The translations under genes were made by a program, and so were the position numbers. This document shows, in pieces, positions 17,160 through 27,265 of a DNA stretch of 64,000 bases (within the stretch, counting starts at the first letter, position 1; every line of letters begins with the position of its first letter). The notes under the pieces were generated by a model, which was not told the origin of the DNA, made no database searches, and saw nothing but the letters and a program-made list of their open reading frames with translations. Source of the stretch: JAMQKA01 sp043951865 (GTDB taxonomy: Bacteria; Bacteroidota; Rhodothermia; Balneolales; Balneolaceae); contig NZ_JBINJF010000016.1 of the NCBI RefSeq assembly GCF_043951865.1, positions 1-64,000 of the forward strand. The letters run 5' to 3'.

Positions 17160-19912
17160 GGAGATTTTGCCACCAGCGTGCGGTAGGTCAGGTTTTCCAG
17201 CTTTTTGCCGTGGTCGGGCAGAAACAAGCTGACAAGGTATCCTGTAATCACGCACACCGGTATCCCGATCAAGGGATAGATATAAAAATGGATCGGCGTG
17301 TGGAATTTAACAAAATAGAGGGCGATCAGGCTGATTGCAGCCCCGGTCAGCGCTCCGGTGCCGTGGGTGCGCTGCGTAAAAATGCCGAGGATGAAGATGC
17401 CGGCAAGAGCACTGCTGAGCAGCCCGATGATCTCCTGGAAAAAGAAATAGAGAGACTGAATCGGGAAACTGGCCAGCAGGCAGGCGATGAGCGTTCCCAG
17501 TGCGCCGACGGCAACAGTGACCCAGCGTGCCAGTCGAAGCCGGGTCGACTCGCGAGAGGCCGGCACAAAACGCTGGTAAAAATCGACGGTGGCCACCGTG
17601 GCGATGCTGTGCATGCTGCTGTCGAGGCTCGACATCGAGGCGGAAAAGATGCCGGCGATCAGCAACCCTGCAAATCCAACCGGCAGCTGTTGGCCGATAA
17701 AGAGCGGAAATACCTGGTCGTTCTGCATCCCGACGGAGAGAAATTCGGGATTAAGCTTGTAAAAGACGTAAAAGCAGGTGCCGAGCGCAAAGAAAAGAAA
17801 GCCGGTGGGAATGGAGATGATGCCGTTTGTCCAGATGCTGTCGGCTGCTGATTTTTCGTCTTCGGTGGTCAGATAGCGCTGGATGACCGCCTGGTCGGTG
17901 GTATAGGGACCAAACTGCAGGGCAAAGGAGCCCAGGAAGATCGACCAGGTAGCGAGGGCGGTAAAGCTGAAATCCAACTCCAGGAATTGAAGCTTTTCGT
18001 TCGCCACGGCGGTCGTGTATACCACATCTAGTCCCCCTACATAGTCGGTAATGAAGTAGAGGCTGTAAAGTATGCCGCTGATAAGAATGACCACCTGCAG
18101 CACGTCACTCCAAATGACCGCCTCAATGCCGCCGAGGGTCGTGTAGACGATAGCCAGCAGTCCCATCAGGACGATGGCGGCATAAATATTCATATCCAGG
18201 ATGGCTGTGAGCGTCAATGCGGGCAGGAAGACGACGACACTCATTCTGCCGAGCTGAAACAGTATAAACGAGATGCTCCCGAAAAGGCGAACGCCCAGGT
18301 GGAACCGCTTTTCCAGGTATTCATAGGCCGAGGTCACATTCAGCCGTCGGAAAAAGGGCAGGTAGAAATAGATGACCACAGGGGCCATCAGGAAAATTGT
18401 AAAATAGGCGATAAATACGATCCAGTTGTCGGCAAATGAGAGGACCGGCGTCGAAATAAAGGTGATGGCGCTCAGCTGCGTGGCATAAATGCTGATGCCC
18501 GCAGCCCACCAGGGAATACGGTTGCCCGCCAGAAAATAGTCGTCGGTGGCGTTTTCTCGACGAGAAAAATAGATTCCCATGCCGACGAGAATAAGTCCAT
18601 ATAGTCCCAGCGCTGCGTAGTTTACCCATCCAAACGTCGGGGTTCGGGCCTCGATCTGCCCCCTCCATATGTTGGCGCTGCGGACCCCGGGGCGTATTTC
18701 ACCGCTGGCAATGAGGATATCTTCATCCCATTGAACGGCCCGGGTGGTCACCGGTGCCGGGGTTGGCAGTTCTCCAATTTTATCATAGGTATCGGTAATG
18801 GTGTGGTAGGAAAGAATATCCCTGGAAAAGGGCTGCTCTTGCTGCAGGTTGGACAGGAGCTGCCGGTTTAGCTGATCCACTTGCTCTTGAAGGGCCCCTT
18901 TTTGAGAAGGGCGGCTGACCGTGGCCATCCGGTTATTGAGGCTGTCGATCCGGGCACTTATTTGCAGCCGTTCCACCAGGGCGTCTCCCGGGTCGCCCCC
19001 GAAAATGAGGATGTGGGCATCTCCCGTCGCTATGGCGGTTCCCCCCATGACGGAACGCCCGTTTCCATGAAGGTTGTGAGCTATCGGTTCCAGTGACTCC
19101 CACTCACTGGATTTAATATTATAGCGATAGGCGTCGCTGAGTACCTCCATGGAGCCGTCTGGATTGACATTGCGGCCGCTGAACAGGAAAAAATAGGGCG
19201 TATCTCCCTTGTGCTGGCCTGCAGCCACCGGGAGCACACGGGCCGCACCGGGCCACGCGGGGAGAAATTCCCAGTTGAGATCTTCGCCCTGTTGCGAGAG
19301 ATCGAGCTGCCAGAAACTTTTCGAGGCCCCCGGTGATGCCAGTGAATGTTGCCCTCCCGCAACGTAGACTCGGTCATTGAGGCGTGTGGCTCCCATAAAT
19401 GCCAGCGGGCGGGGCAGGGGAGGGAGCTCCCGGATTCCGATCGACTCTTCCCCGGGATTCCACTTTAGCCGGTATACGTTCCGTTTGACTTCCGTTCCAT
19501 CAGTGCCTCCGATGAGCAGCAGGCTCTCCCCGTCGCGAATTGTTGCGCCATACGCGAGCGGGTGGGGTAGTTTCAGGTCGGGATCGGACAGCCAGCGATA
19601 TCCGGAAGTGTCTTTTTGCAGGATGTAGATCTGATCGTGATATACCTTTGACCCGTTTTCCCATGGCGGAGCCCCGGGAAAATTTGCTCCTCCCGCCACA
19701 ATAAGCGCATCCCCCGCACGGCCAACAAAAGCGCCGGCAACGCCCGCCGGGTTGGGCAGGTCAGGCAGCCGGTTCCAGTTTACAATATCCTTGGAAAGTG
19801 GTTCCGCCGGCGGGGACTGCGCCTGCAACAGAAGAGGAGAAAGCCAGAGCAACAGTAAAATAGAGAGCGCCCGCCCGATACTCCCCGTAAAATGGGTCCG
19901 GGAAAACTGCAT
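17156..19912 (-). CDS. Periplasmic NanM-like mutarotase fused to a sodium/solute symporter
   Basis: About 918 residues when started at ATG 19912, which puts a clean signal peptide at the N-terminus; the frame is open to 19954. Residues about 30-420 form a kelch-type beta-propeller of the cyclically permuted mutarotase family, with repeats such as VAGAFVGRAGDALIVAGGAN and DRVYVAGGQHS. From about residue 430 a sodium:solute symporter follows: an entry helix LGLYGLILVGMGIYFSRREN, then DDYFLAGNRIPWWAAGIS and about 12 further membrane segments. NanM converts alpha- to beta-sialic acid in the periplasm. The fusion would deliver the mutarotated sugar directly to the Na+-coupled transporter. Similar fusions occur in Bacteroidota and Planctomycetes. 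The stop codon lies within a MITE-like repeat end. Confidence 0.88.
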   Translation of the reverse strand: MQFSRTHFTGSIGRALSILLLLWLSPLLLQAQSPPAEPLSKDIVNWNRLPDLPNPAGVAGAFVGRAGDALIVAGGANFPGAPPWENGSKVYHDQIYILQKDTSGYRWLSDPDLKLPHPLAYGATIRDGESLLLIGGTDGTEVKRNVYRLKWNPGEESIGIRELPPLPRPLAFMGATRLNDRVYVAGGQHSLASPGASKSFWQLDLSQQGEDLNWEFLPAWPGAARVLPVAAGQHKGDTPYFFLFSGRNVNPDGSMEVLSDAYRYNIKSSEWESLEPIAHNLHGNGRSVMGGTAIATGDAHILIFGGDPGDALVERLQISARIDSLNNRMATVSRPSQKGALQEQVDQLNRQLLSNLQQEQPFSRDILSYHTITDTYDKIGELPTPAPVTTRAVQWDEDILIASGEIRPGVRSANIWRGQIEARTPTFGWVNYAALGLYGLILVGMGIYFSRRENATDDYFLAGNRIPWWAAGISIYATQLSAITFISTPVLSFADNWIVFIAYFTIFLMAPVVIYFYLPFFRRLNVTSAYEYLEKRFHLGVRLFGSISFILFQLGRMSVVVFLPALTLTAILDMNIYAAIVLMGLLAIVYTTLGGIEAVIWSDVLQVVILISGILYSLYFITDYVGGLDVVYTTAVANEKLQFLELDFSFTALATWSIFLGSFALQFGPYTTDQAVIQRYLTTEDEKSAADSIWTNGIISIPTGFLFFALGTCFYVFYKLNPEFLSVGMQNDQVFPLFIGQQLPVGFAGLLIAGIFSASMSSLDSSMHSIATVATVDFYQRFVPASRESTRLRLARWVTVAVGALGTLIACLLASFPIQSLYFFFQEIIGLLSSALAGIFILGIFTQRTHGTGALTGAAISLIALYFVKFHTPIHFYIYPLIGIPVCVITGYLVSLFLPDHGKKLENLTYRTLVAKSP

Positions 19913-19954
19913 TGCGGGAGAACGTGATAACTGAATTGGATGCAGGATAAACAT

Positions 19955-20396
19955 ATAACCAAAGTCTTAAAATTCAGGCACTCAAAAGTACCAGGATGTA
20001 ACAATCGTATAGAGAATTCTTCTGTAAAACTTTGGCTTGGAAGGCTGATAACAGGTTAATAAAAGAATTGAAAAGCTCAAAAAAATATTTGCGTCTCCCC
20101 GTTTTTGCTGTGACGCCTTCGCTTCTATCGTAGCCAACCTAGTTATTATACTGCAAGATTGCTCTCTTTAGGGTGGTTTTAGGGAAAAATATCAATATAG
20201 AGGTAATGAGTTTGAATTTTTGAGTAGATATCACTCCAAATCTTAATCATCATGGGGTATGAAACAGGCTTGGAAGCTTAAATAAATAGAAATCACAACC
20301 AAACAACCTAAAATAAAACACAACTTATTACAATCTGATTAAATAAATGAGAAGGGATTCCGGAAAATAATCTCTAAATCGAAAATAAAGGAAGTT
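19955..20396. promoter_or_regulatory. Divergent control region between mutarotase-symporter and susC
   Basis: A 440-base AT-rich spacer with promoters for both divergent genes. A good ribosome-binding site (AAAGGAAG) lies just before the susC ATG. The word AATCACA at 20291-20297 also occurs upstream of agaS and the M81 gene. No sigma/anti-sigma pair or hybrid two-component regulator is adjacent, unlike many SusC/SusD loci. No RNA gene was seen. Confidence 0.4.
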
Positions 20397-23300
20397 ATGA
20401 AAACCAGGATACGTTCAGCACTCATGTTTTTGATGTGCCTCGCTTTTTCCATGCAGGTACATGACGCAACAGCCCAGGCTCAGCAGCATACCGTTACGGG
20501 TACGGTAGTAGAACAGGAGTCTGGAGAAACACTACCCGGTGTGAATGTAATTATAAAAGGAACTACCCAGGGTACGGCAACTGATGTGGACGGGATGTAT
20601 GAGATTGAGGTAGCCGAAGACGACACGCTGGTGTTTAGTTCCGTGGGTTTCCAGTCTCAGGAGATCCCTGTTATGGGGCGATCTGTCATTGATGTGGCTA
20701 TGGTCGCAAGTACAGGTCAATTGGACGAGGTAGTCGTCATTGGCTACGGCGAGCAGTCGCGGGCCACCCTGACCACCTCGGTAGCCAAGATGGATACTTC
20801 GGTCTTAGAAAACGTGCCGTTTACCAATGTGGCATCAGCGCTGCAGGGCAGCGTGTCGGGACTGCGCGTGCAGAACACCACCGGCCAGCCGGGTGCTGCG
20901 CCACAGGTTGTACTGCGCGGCGGAACCTCTATCAGCAATCCGGATGGAGCCACGCCTCTTTATATTGTTGACGGGGTTAAAAGAAATAATCTCAACGATC
21001 TGAATTCCAACAATATTGAAAGTATCCAGGTACTCAAGGATGCCGCCTCTACAGCTATCTACGGTGCCAGGGCTTCCAACGGGGTTATTATCGTGGAGAC
21101 AAAGTCCGGACAGCGCGGGAAGACCCAGGTGAACTACCAGACGAGCGTGCAGATGTCGAGACTGGGCGACTTTTATGACCTTGGCAGCGCGCGCGAGTAT
21201 ATACGGTTTGCGCGGCTGGGAATGGCGGCCACCGGAGAGAAGCACCCGCAGTATACCAGTCGGTTGGATCTGCCAATCGGGTTTGGAATAGGCAACGACC
21301 TGACCAAAAATACGGCGTTTACGCCGCAGTACCTCACCCCCGAAAATGAGCACAAGCTGGACGAAGGCTGGCAAAGCATGCCGGATCCGCTGGATCCCTC
21401 AAAGACGATCATCTTTAACGATACCGACTGGCAGGACAAGCTTTTCAGAACGGGGCTGACCACCAATCACTATCTCTCCGCATCCGGGGGATCGGAAAAC
21501 GCTACTTATCGAGTTGGCGTAGGCTTCCTGGACAGCGAAGGGGCGGCGATCGAAACCGGCTACCAGCGCCTGAGCCTGGATGCCAGCGGCGATGTGCAGG
21601 TCCGTGACAACCTGAATGTGCGCGGAAATGTCAATTTTACAAACTCAAGCGATGACCAGGTGTTCAATGTAAATCATATTTTCCAGCGGGCACTGGGTCT
21701 TCCTCCCACGGCCAAGTTCCGGTATGAAGACGGGACGTTGGCTCCCGGTCAAAACCGCACGATCGGGAACCCGGTGTATCATCTCAACCAGAGTCTCGCC
21801 GAAAACAACCTGAACCGGATAACGCTCGGGTTGAACGCCACCTGGGAAATTATTGACAACCTGACATTTGAACCTTCAGCTTCGCTGTACGCTGTCCAGG
21901 GAATCGACAACTCATTCCAGAAAGCCTACTACTTTTCTGCAAATCAGCTGATCGACTCCCGAAATGCCTCGGCCTCTCACAGCATGTACTGGCAGAAGGA
22001 AGTTGATGGCGTGTTCACCTATACCGACACATTTGCGGGAGGTCACAACTTTTCTGCGAAGGCCGGCTTTTCTTACTACGACCGAAAGAACTACAGCCTG
22101 TTTGCTGCGGGGCGTGGAGCCGCCACCGATAATATTCCCACGCTTAATGCCGCTTCCGAGGAAACCGCTGTTTCCAGCAGCACTTCCCACCAGGTGATCG
22201 CCGGATATTTCAGCAGGGTGAGCTACGACTACAAGCAGAAATACCTGTTGTCGGCCTCTGCCCGGTATGACGGCGCGTCAAACCTCGGCGACAACAATAA
22301 ATGGGGATTTTTCCCGGGCATCTCGGTGGGATGGAATGTGCATGAAGAAAATTTCTGGTCCGAAATGCCGGATCTGCTGTCCTCTCTCAAGCTGCGGGGA
22401 AGCTACGGGGTCAACGGAAATATCAGCGGCCTGTCAGATTTCCACGCGCAGGGACAGTACAGCGTAGGTTCAGAATACAACGGGCAGCCGATGGTAGCCA
22501 GCACCCGACTACCCAATCAAAATCTCAAGTGGGAACGCTCCCGCACCGTTGATTTCGGATTTGACCTGGGTCTTGTCAACGACCGTGTCAGCGTGCTGTT
22601 TGACTATTATCGCAGGGTGACGGACGACCTGCTCCAGGACCTGCAACTTCCCCATTATACCGGGTTTCAAAGCATCTTGACCAACCTTGGATCGCTCGAA
22701 AACACGGGAGTTGAATTTGAAGTGCAGGCCGATATCATCCAGGAGCGGGCGGGCTTTAACTGGTCATTTGGAGCCAACGCCTCCTATAACCAGAACAAGA
22801 TTCTGAAGCTTCCGGAAAATGACAACGAAAACAACCGCATCGGCGGAATTCTTGTCTACGATCCCGAGGTGGATGACTACGTCTACAAGGGCGGACTGCA
22901 GGAGGGAGGCCGCCTGGGCGATATGTACGCCTACAAGCAACTGGGTATATACGCCACGGATGAGGAGGCTGCCCAAGGTCCTACCGACATGCTGGTTGCC
23001 GGAACCGACAAAACGAAGTTCGGCGGCGATGTGAAATGGCTGGACAAAGATGGAAACGGGATTATTGACACCCGTGACCAGGTTTACGCCGGCAATATCT
23101 ATCCCAACTGGACCGGGGGATTCAGCAATACCTTTACCTACAATAATCTTTCACTTCTTGTGCGCACCGATTTTGCGCTCGGTCACACAATCTACCATGA
23201 AAGCCTGGCCCGGTTTAACGGCCAGTTCCAGGGCGATATCAATATCTCAAAAGAGGTTGTGGAGAAATCGTGGCTGCCAGATCGCAGGGATACGGACGTA

Positions 23301-23591
23301 CCCCGGTATTACTGGGCCGACCAGTTGGCACAAAACAACCTTTTCAGGGGAAATACCCGGTACTATGAGAAGGGGGATTACCTCTCACTGCGGGAAATAA
23401 CGCTAAGCTATACCATCCCCAATGACTGGATCAGGGGATTGGGCCTGAAGAGGGTGCGGGCGTACGCTACGGGCAACAACCTGCACTACTTTACCTCTTA
23501 CAAGGGTTTGCTCCCGGAAGAGGGCGGCCAGGACAGTGGTCGCTATCCCAACCCGCAGAGCTTCATTTTCGGTATCGACCTGAGCTTGTAG
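20397..23591 (+). CDS. susC: SusC/RagA-type TonB-dependent outer membrane transporter
   Basis: A 1064-residue outer-membrane transporter. A signal peptide (about 1-27) is followed by a carboxypeptidase-regulatory-like domain (VTGTVVEQESGETLPGVNVI, about 33-52). A TonB-box-like EVVVIGYGEQ comes next, then the plug with VSGLRVQNTTGQPG and the SusC hallmark SIQVLKDAASTAIYGARASN (about 205-224). The rest is a 22-strand barrel ending in FIFGIDLSL. SusC takes up oligosaccharides captured by its SusD partner, powered by TonB. susD follows 56 bases downstream. With sialidase, GH109 and sulfatase genes nearby, a sialylated or amino-sugar oligosaccharide is the likely ligand. There is no N-terminal STN signalling domain, so it is not wired to an anti-sigma factor. 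Confidence 0.95.
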   Translation: MKTRIRSALMFLMCLAFSMQVHDATAQAQQHTVTGTVVEQESGETLPGVNVIIKGTTQGTATDVDGMYEIEVAEDDTLVFSSVGFQSQEIPVMGRSVIDVAMVASTGQLDEVVVIGYGEQSRATLTTSVAKMDTSVLENVPFTNVASALQGSVSGLRVQNTTGQPGAAPQVVLRGGTSISNPDGATPLYIVDGVKRNNLNDLNSNNIESIQVLKDAASTAIYGARASNGVIIVETKSGQRGKTQVNYQTSVQMSRLGDFYDLGSAREYIRFARLGMAATGEKHPQYTSRLDLPIGFGIGNDLTKNTAFTPQYLTPENEHKLDEGWQSMPDPLDPSKTIIFNDTDWQDKLFRTGLTTNHYLSASGGSENATYRVGVGFLDSEGAAIETGYQRLSLDASGDVQVRDNLNVRGNVNFTNSSDDQVFNVNHIFQRALGLPPTAKFRYEDGTLAPGQNRTIGNPVYHLNQSLAENNLNRITLGLNATWEIIDNLTFEPSASLYAVQGIDNSFQKAYYFSANQLIDSRNASASHSMYWQKEVDGVFTYTDTFAGGHNFSAKAGFSYYDRKNYSLFAAGRGAATDNIPTLNAASEETAVSSSTSHQVIAGYFSRVSYDYKQKYLLSASARYDGASNLGDNNKWGFFPGISVGWNVHEENFWSEMPDLLSSLKLRGSYGVNGNISGLSDFHAQGQYSVGSEYNGQPMVASTRLPNQNLKWERSRTVDFGFDLGLVNDRVSVLFDYYRRVTDDLLQDLQLPHYTGFQSILTNLGSLENTGVEFEVQADIIQERAGFNWSFGANASYNQNKILKLPENDNENNRIGGILVYDPEVDDYVYKGGLQEGGRLGDMYAYKQLGIYATDEEAAQGPTDMLVAGTDKTKFGGDVKWLDKDGNGIIDTRDQVYAGNIYPNWTGGFSNTFTYNNLSLLVRTDFALGHTIYHESLARFNGQFQGDINISKEVVEKSWLPDRRDTDVPRYYWADQLAQNNLFRGNTRYYEKGDYLSLREITLSYTIPNDWIRGLGLKRVRAYATGNNLHYFTSYKGLLPEEGGQDSGRYPNPQSFIFGIDLSL

Positions 23592-23647
23592 ACTGGAATA
23601 GTGAGAAGGGTTAATTCAATGAATTTTAAAGAAATCAGGATAACACA

Positions 23648-25132
23648 ATGAAAAAGCTAACAACCATAGTGCTTTTGGGAGTCGGTCTTTTAACGGCCGT
23701 CTCATGTACGGAAGACCTGCAACTTTCGCCCACCAGTACCATAACGGCAAATTCGTTTTGGGAAAATGAGCAGGATGTACAGGGTGGATTAAACAGCATG
23801 TATCAATGGTTCCGTCCCCAGGCAGCTTCCAATCTGTATATCTGGGGTGGAGCACGGAGCGAAGAGATGTCGTACGGACTTCAGGCCTCGGAAGGGCTGG
23901 AGCGCTATTTTGAGAACACGATAGACGCCAACTTTGCCGGCCCGGACTGGCTGCGGCTGTATACCACCATCTACACCGCCAACCTGGCGCTCCATGAGAT
24001 TCCGGATATCGCCTTCACCAGCGAGGATGACAAAAACAGGGCGCTGGCGCGGGCTCACACGATGCGGGCCTATGTGTACTTTATGCTGGCGCGTACCTGG
24101 GGCAATGTGCCTTTGGTGACCGAGCCGATCGAAGGAATCCAGGGTGAGGGAAGTACCGGCAAACCGCAGGCCGACGTCAGTGAAATCTTTCAGCTGATCA
24201 AGCAGGACCTGGACGCCGCACTCGACCTGTTCCCGGATGACAGCTTTCCAACCTGTCGCTGCACCTGGTCGCGACCGGCCGCAAACGCCCTGAAAGGAAA
24301 CGTGTACCTCTGGACGGCCAAGCGCATGGGCGGGGGAGAATCGGATCTTCAGACCGCACTTACCGCCCTGCAGGAAGTTCAGTCTGCCAATGTAGGTCTG
24401 CTGGATAATTTTGATGACATCTTCCGCTATGACAACAAGGGCAACCAGGAGATATTGATGGCTGTACACTTCGAGGACCTGGAGTCAGGCAGCATGTATA
24501 ACAACCTCATGTATGTTCGAAATGACCAGATCCCGCAAAATGTGACCCAGGAATCCGACAGCCTGCTGGGACTGGGTGGCGGACTCAACCGCTGGGGACC
24601 TTCGGAGACACTCAGAAACCAGTTTACGGATGATGACAGTCGAAAAGATGCTTCGTTCGTGGAGGTGGAGGAAGTGGCCGGAAACGATACGACCCTCTAT
24701 GCTACCGCTGTGCGAAAGTTCAGGGGATTTGTCAACGAAAGCGGTCGCAACTTCATGGATGATGTGATCTTGTACCGTTATGCCGACGTCCTGCTGATGA
24801 TTGCAGAGGCCAAGAACGCCCTTGGGCAGGATCCTTCAACCGAAATCAACCAGGTACGCCAGCGTGCTTACGGCGACGATTATACTGACCACGTATTCAC
24901 AAACGGGTCGCAGGAGGCCAACGACGAAGCCATTTTACAAGAGCGGCTGCGTGAACTCGCGTTTGAAGGCAAGCGCTGGTGGGATCTGGTGCGGTTTGGC
25001 AAAGCATTTGAACTGGTGCCTTCTCTGCAAAACAGGCAGGGACAGGATTACCTGCTGCTGTGGCCCATACCGCAAAGTACGCTCAGCCTGAATGGCGAAC
25101 TCGAACAAAATCCCGGCTACACGCAAGAATAG
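23648..25132 (+). CDS. susD: SusD/RagB-family glycan-binding lipoprotein
   Basis: A 494-residue surface lipoprotein. The signal ends in LLTAVSC (Cys about 20). SusD-like N-terminal features include TANSFWENEQDVQGGLNSMY. TPR-like helices follow (RALARAHTMRAYVYFMLART), then the C-terminal RagB/SusD segment with DVLLMIAEAKNALG and LQERLRELAFEGKRWWDLVR. It forms the lid of the SusC barrel and binds the target glycan at the cell surface. It follows susC directly and is probably in the same transcript. An unusual cysteine pair (TCRC) is near residue 204. Confidence 0.94.
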   Translation: MKKLTTIVLLGVGLLTAVSCTEDLQLSPTSTITANSFWENEQDVQGGLNSMYQWFRPQAASNLYIWGGARSEEMSYGLQASEGLERYFENTIDANFAGPDWLRLYTTIYTANLALHEIPDIAFTSEDDKNRALARAHTMRAYVYFMLARTWGNVPLVTEPIEGIQGEGSTGKPQADVSEIFQLIKQDLDAALDLFPDDSFPTCRCTWSRPAANALKGNVYLWTAKRMGGGESDLQTALTALQEVQSANVGLLDNFDDIFRYDNKGNQEILMAVHFEDLESGSMYNNLMYVRNDQIPQNVTQESDSLLGLGGGLNRWGPSETLRNQFTDDDSRKDASFVEVEEVAGNDTTLYATAVRKFRGFVNESGRNFMDDVILYRYADVLLMIAEAKNALGQDPSTEINQVRQRAYGDDYTDHVFTNGSQEANDEAILQERLRELAFEGKRWWDLVRFGKAFELVPSLQNRQGQDYLLLWPIPQSTLSLNGELEQNPGYTQE

Positions 25133-25197
25133 TTTTGTTCCCTGAAAGGGATACTATCCCATATCCCCTTTCCCTGACCCGAAATCTGAGCCTTTCT

Positions 25198-25222
25198 CTC
25201 CCGCCAGCCTCTGGCAGGGGAG
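25198..25222. terminator. GC-rich stem-loop downstream of susD
   Basis: A compact hairpin (CTCCCGCCAG, 3-base loop, CTGGCAGGGGAG) lies 65 bases after the susD stop. It is nested in a weaker outer pairing CCCGAAATC ... GGATTCGGG. No T-run follows, so it may be an mRNA 3'-end stabiliser or a repeat rather than a classical terminator. Confidence 0.4.
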
Positions 25223-25242
25223 GGGCCGGATTCGGGAATTAA

Positions 25243-25464
25243 CTAAAACCTGTTACCGGCAAAAAAGGATACCGATTCTTTTAAGCAAAGGGACAACCTC
25301 CCAAGCTCCCTCTTCCAGTGGAGATTTTTTGGGTAGGTTTATCAGCCAAAGTGGTAATGAACTATTGATGAACGTAAAAAAGTACTTCCCTGGAAGAAGG
25401 AGAAAAGGAGAAATGATCCGCTTATAATTTGGGACCGGTCCTTAACCGGTAAACGCATTAACGG
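25243..25464 (+). repeat. Family-E repeat, diverged copy
   Basis: This non-coding stretch ends in AACCGGTAAACGCATTAACG (from 25444), closely related to the right end of the 48956-49146 element. An internal stretch around 25374-25410 (AAAAAAGTACTTCCCTGGAA) matches AAAAGAATTCCTCCCTGG in the other copy. The left end is poorly conserved, so the boundary at 25243 is approximate. Confidence 0.4.
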
Positions 25465-25681
25465 TGATTTTTCGCTAATTTTGATGTTTGAAAGCTCATG
25501 TTGAATCAGGCGGGTTCTATAGGTTTATTAAGAAAGGTTTCGAAAAACCGCTGTCTTCAAAGATCTCCAAGACTGACAAGTCATCAAAAATTACTGTCTT
25601 TTTAAAAATAAATTTAACTGGACCGAAAAATGAGAATATCTGTATTTGGAAAGTACAAACGGTCGTGAAATGATGTGTCAT

Positions 25682-27265
25682 ATGAAACAAGGAATTACTT
25701 TTACCCTTTTACTACTCGTATTATTTGCAGGTTGTAGAAGCAACCAGGAGACAACAAGGCAGGATGAGATTCCTGCAATACAAATATCGACCAGCCAAAC
25801 CGTTCGGCCGGTGCTGATCGGCAAGGAAGCCAACCCTGTGCTCAGGATAGCAGTGGATGTTCGTTCGGAAGGTCAGGTAGAGCAGTTTGAGATCTCCACC
25901 GGTGGCACTACGGATCTGGATGATATTGATGAAATTGCACTCTTTTACACGGGTGGGGACTCGGTTTTTAATACAAAAAATTCGCTGGATGTGGCCGAAT
26001 CGGCCGGAAAAAATATTGCACTCAGGGCCGAGCAACAGCTGCCTCGTGGAGTCCACTACTTCTGGGTTTCCTATAAAGTCAATCCCGAAGCAGACCTGCT
26101 GCACAGGGTAGATGCCGGGTTGGACAGTGCGCTGCTGGCCGGAGGGCAGACTGTCAATCCCGTGAGCAGATCGGGGGAAGGAGCGTTAAGACTGGGATTT
26201 GCACTGCGAAAGCGCGGTCAAAACGGGGTGCATACCTACCGTATCCCCGGGCTGGTAACAACCAACAGTGGTACGCTCATTGCGGCCTATGATATCCGGT
26301 ACGATAACTCCAGCGATCTGCAGGGCGATATCGATGTGGGCATAAGCAGGAGTTTTGACAAGGGACAAACCTGGCAGCCGATGCAGATTATTATGGATCG
26401 GGGAGAGTGGGGCGGTCGTCCGGAAGAGGAAAACGGCGTCGGCGACCCCTCGATTCTGGTTGACAGGGAAACCGGTACCATATGGGTAGCCGGGCTCTGG
26501 ACACACGGAATGCCGGGACAGCGTGCCTGGGATGCTTCCGGCCCCGGGTTGAGCCCGGAAGCGACCGGTCAGTTCCTGCTGGTCAAAAGTGAAGATGACG
26601 GGGAGACCTGGTCGGAGCCGATCAATATTACGAGGCAGATAAAGAAGCCGGAATGGCAGCTGCTGCTCCAGGGTCCCGGCCGCGGTATCACGATGAGCGA
26701 TGGAACGCTGGTATTTCCCGCCCAGTTCAGGGATGCGGACGGCATGCCCTACTCCACGATCATCTACAGTAAAGATCACGGGAAGACCTGGAATATCGGT
26801 ACAGGAGCGAAATCCAATACCACCGAAGCACAGGTCGCTGAGCTGAGTGACGGCTCGCTGATGCTGAACATGCGCGATAATCGCGGGGGATCGCGGTCCG
26901 TATATACGACGGAGGATCTCGGCCGAACGTGGACCAGGCATCCCACGACCCGTTCTGCGCTGAAAGAGCCGGTCTGTATGGCCAGTCTTATCCATTTTCC
27001 GCACCTGGAGGGGGAATCCGGCAAGCACTGCCTCCTTTTTTCCAATCCCGACAGCAGGGAAGCCCGTGAAAATATGACTATTAAAATGAGCCGGGATGGT
27101 GGAATGAGCTGGCCTGAAAACAGACAGGTGTTGCTGAATGAAAACAGGGGCTTTGGGTACTCCTGCCTGACGGCCGTCGACGAACAGACCGTGGGAATAT
27201 TGTACGAAGGGGTTCGCGAGCTCTATTTTCAAAAAGTCAGAATTTCAGAACTTTCAGATGGATGA
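25682..27265 (+). CDS. nanH: Exo-alpha-sialidase (GH33) lipoprotein
   Basis: A 527-residue sialidase when started at ATG 25682, which gives a lipoprotein signal LLLLVLFAGCRSN; upstream in-frame starts at 25646 and 25670 are less likely. An N-terminal beta-sandwich (about 30-160) precedes the catalytic six-bladed propeller. The arginine motif TYRIPGL is present. Five Asp boxes are visible (SFDKGQTW, SEDDGETW, SKDHGKTW, TTEDLGRTW, SRDGGMSW). EAQVAELSDGSLMLNMRDNR carries the catalytic Glu and second Arg, and FGYSCLTAVDEQTVGILYEG the nucleophilic Tyr. The enzyme frees terminal sialic acids from glycoconjugates at the surface or in the periplasm. It opens a plus-strand run with the BNR protein and nanA. 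All key residues are seen. Confidence 0.93.
   Translation: MKQGITFTLLLLVLFAGCRSNQETTRQDEIPAIQISTSQTVRPVLIGKEANPVLRIAVDVRSEGQVEQFEISTGGTTDLDDIDEIALFYTGGDSVFNTKNSLDVAESAGKNIALRAEQQLPRGVHYFWVSYKVNPEADLLHRVDAGLDSALLAGGQTVNPVSRSGEGALRLGFALRKRGQNGVHTYRIPGLVTTNSGTLIAAYDIRYDNSSDLQGDIDVGISRSFDKGQTWQPMQIIMDRGEWGGRPEEENGVGDPSILVDRETGTIWVAGLWTHGMPGQRAWDASGPGLSPEATGQFLLVKSEDDGETWSEPINITRQIKKPEWQLLLQGPGRGITMSDGTLVFPAQFRDADGMPYSTIIYSKDHGKTWNIGTGAKSNTTEAQVAELSDGSLMLNMRDNRGGSRSVYTTEDLGRTWTRHPTTRSALKEPVCMASLIHFPHLEGESGKHCLLFSNPDSREARENMTIKMSRDGGMSWPENRQVLLNENRGFGYSCLTAVDEQTVGILYEGVRELYFQKVRISELSDG

Noticed and set aside
17102..17851. A 249-codon plus-strand frame opposite the symporter domain
   Set aside because: Highly charged, repetitive composition is the expected shadow of a membrane protein on the other strand.
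25488..25673. A 61-codon lysine-rich frame before nanH
   Set aside because: AT-rich spacer sequence with lysine-heavy composition and no supporting features.
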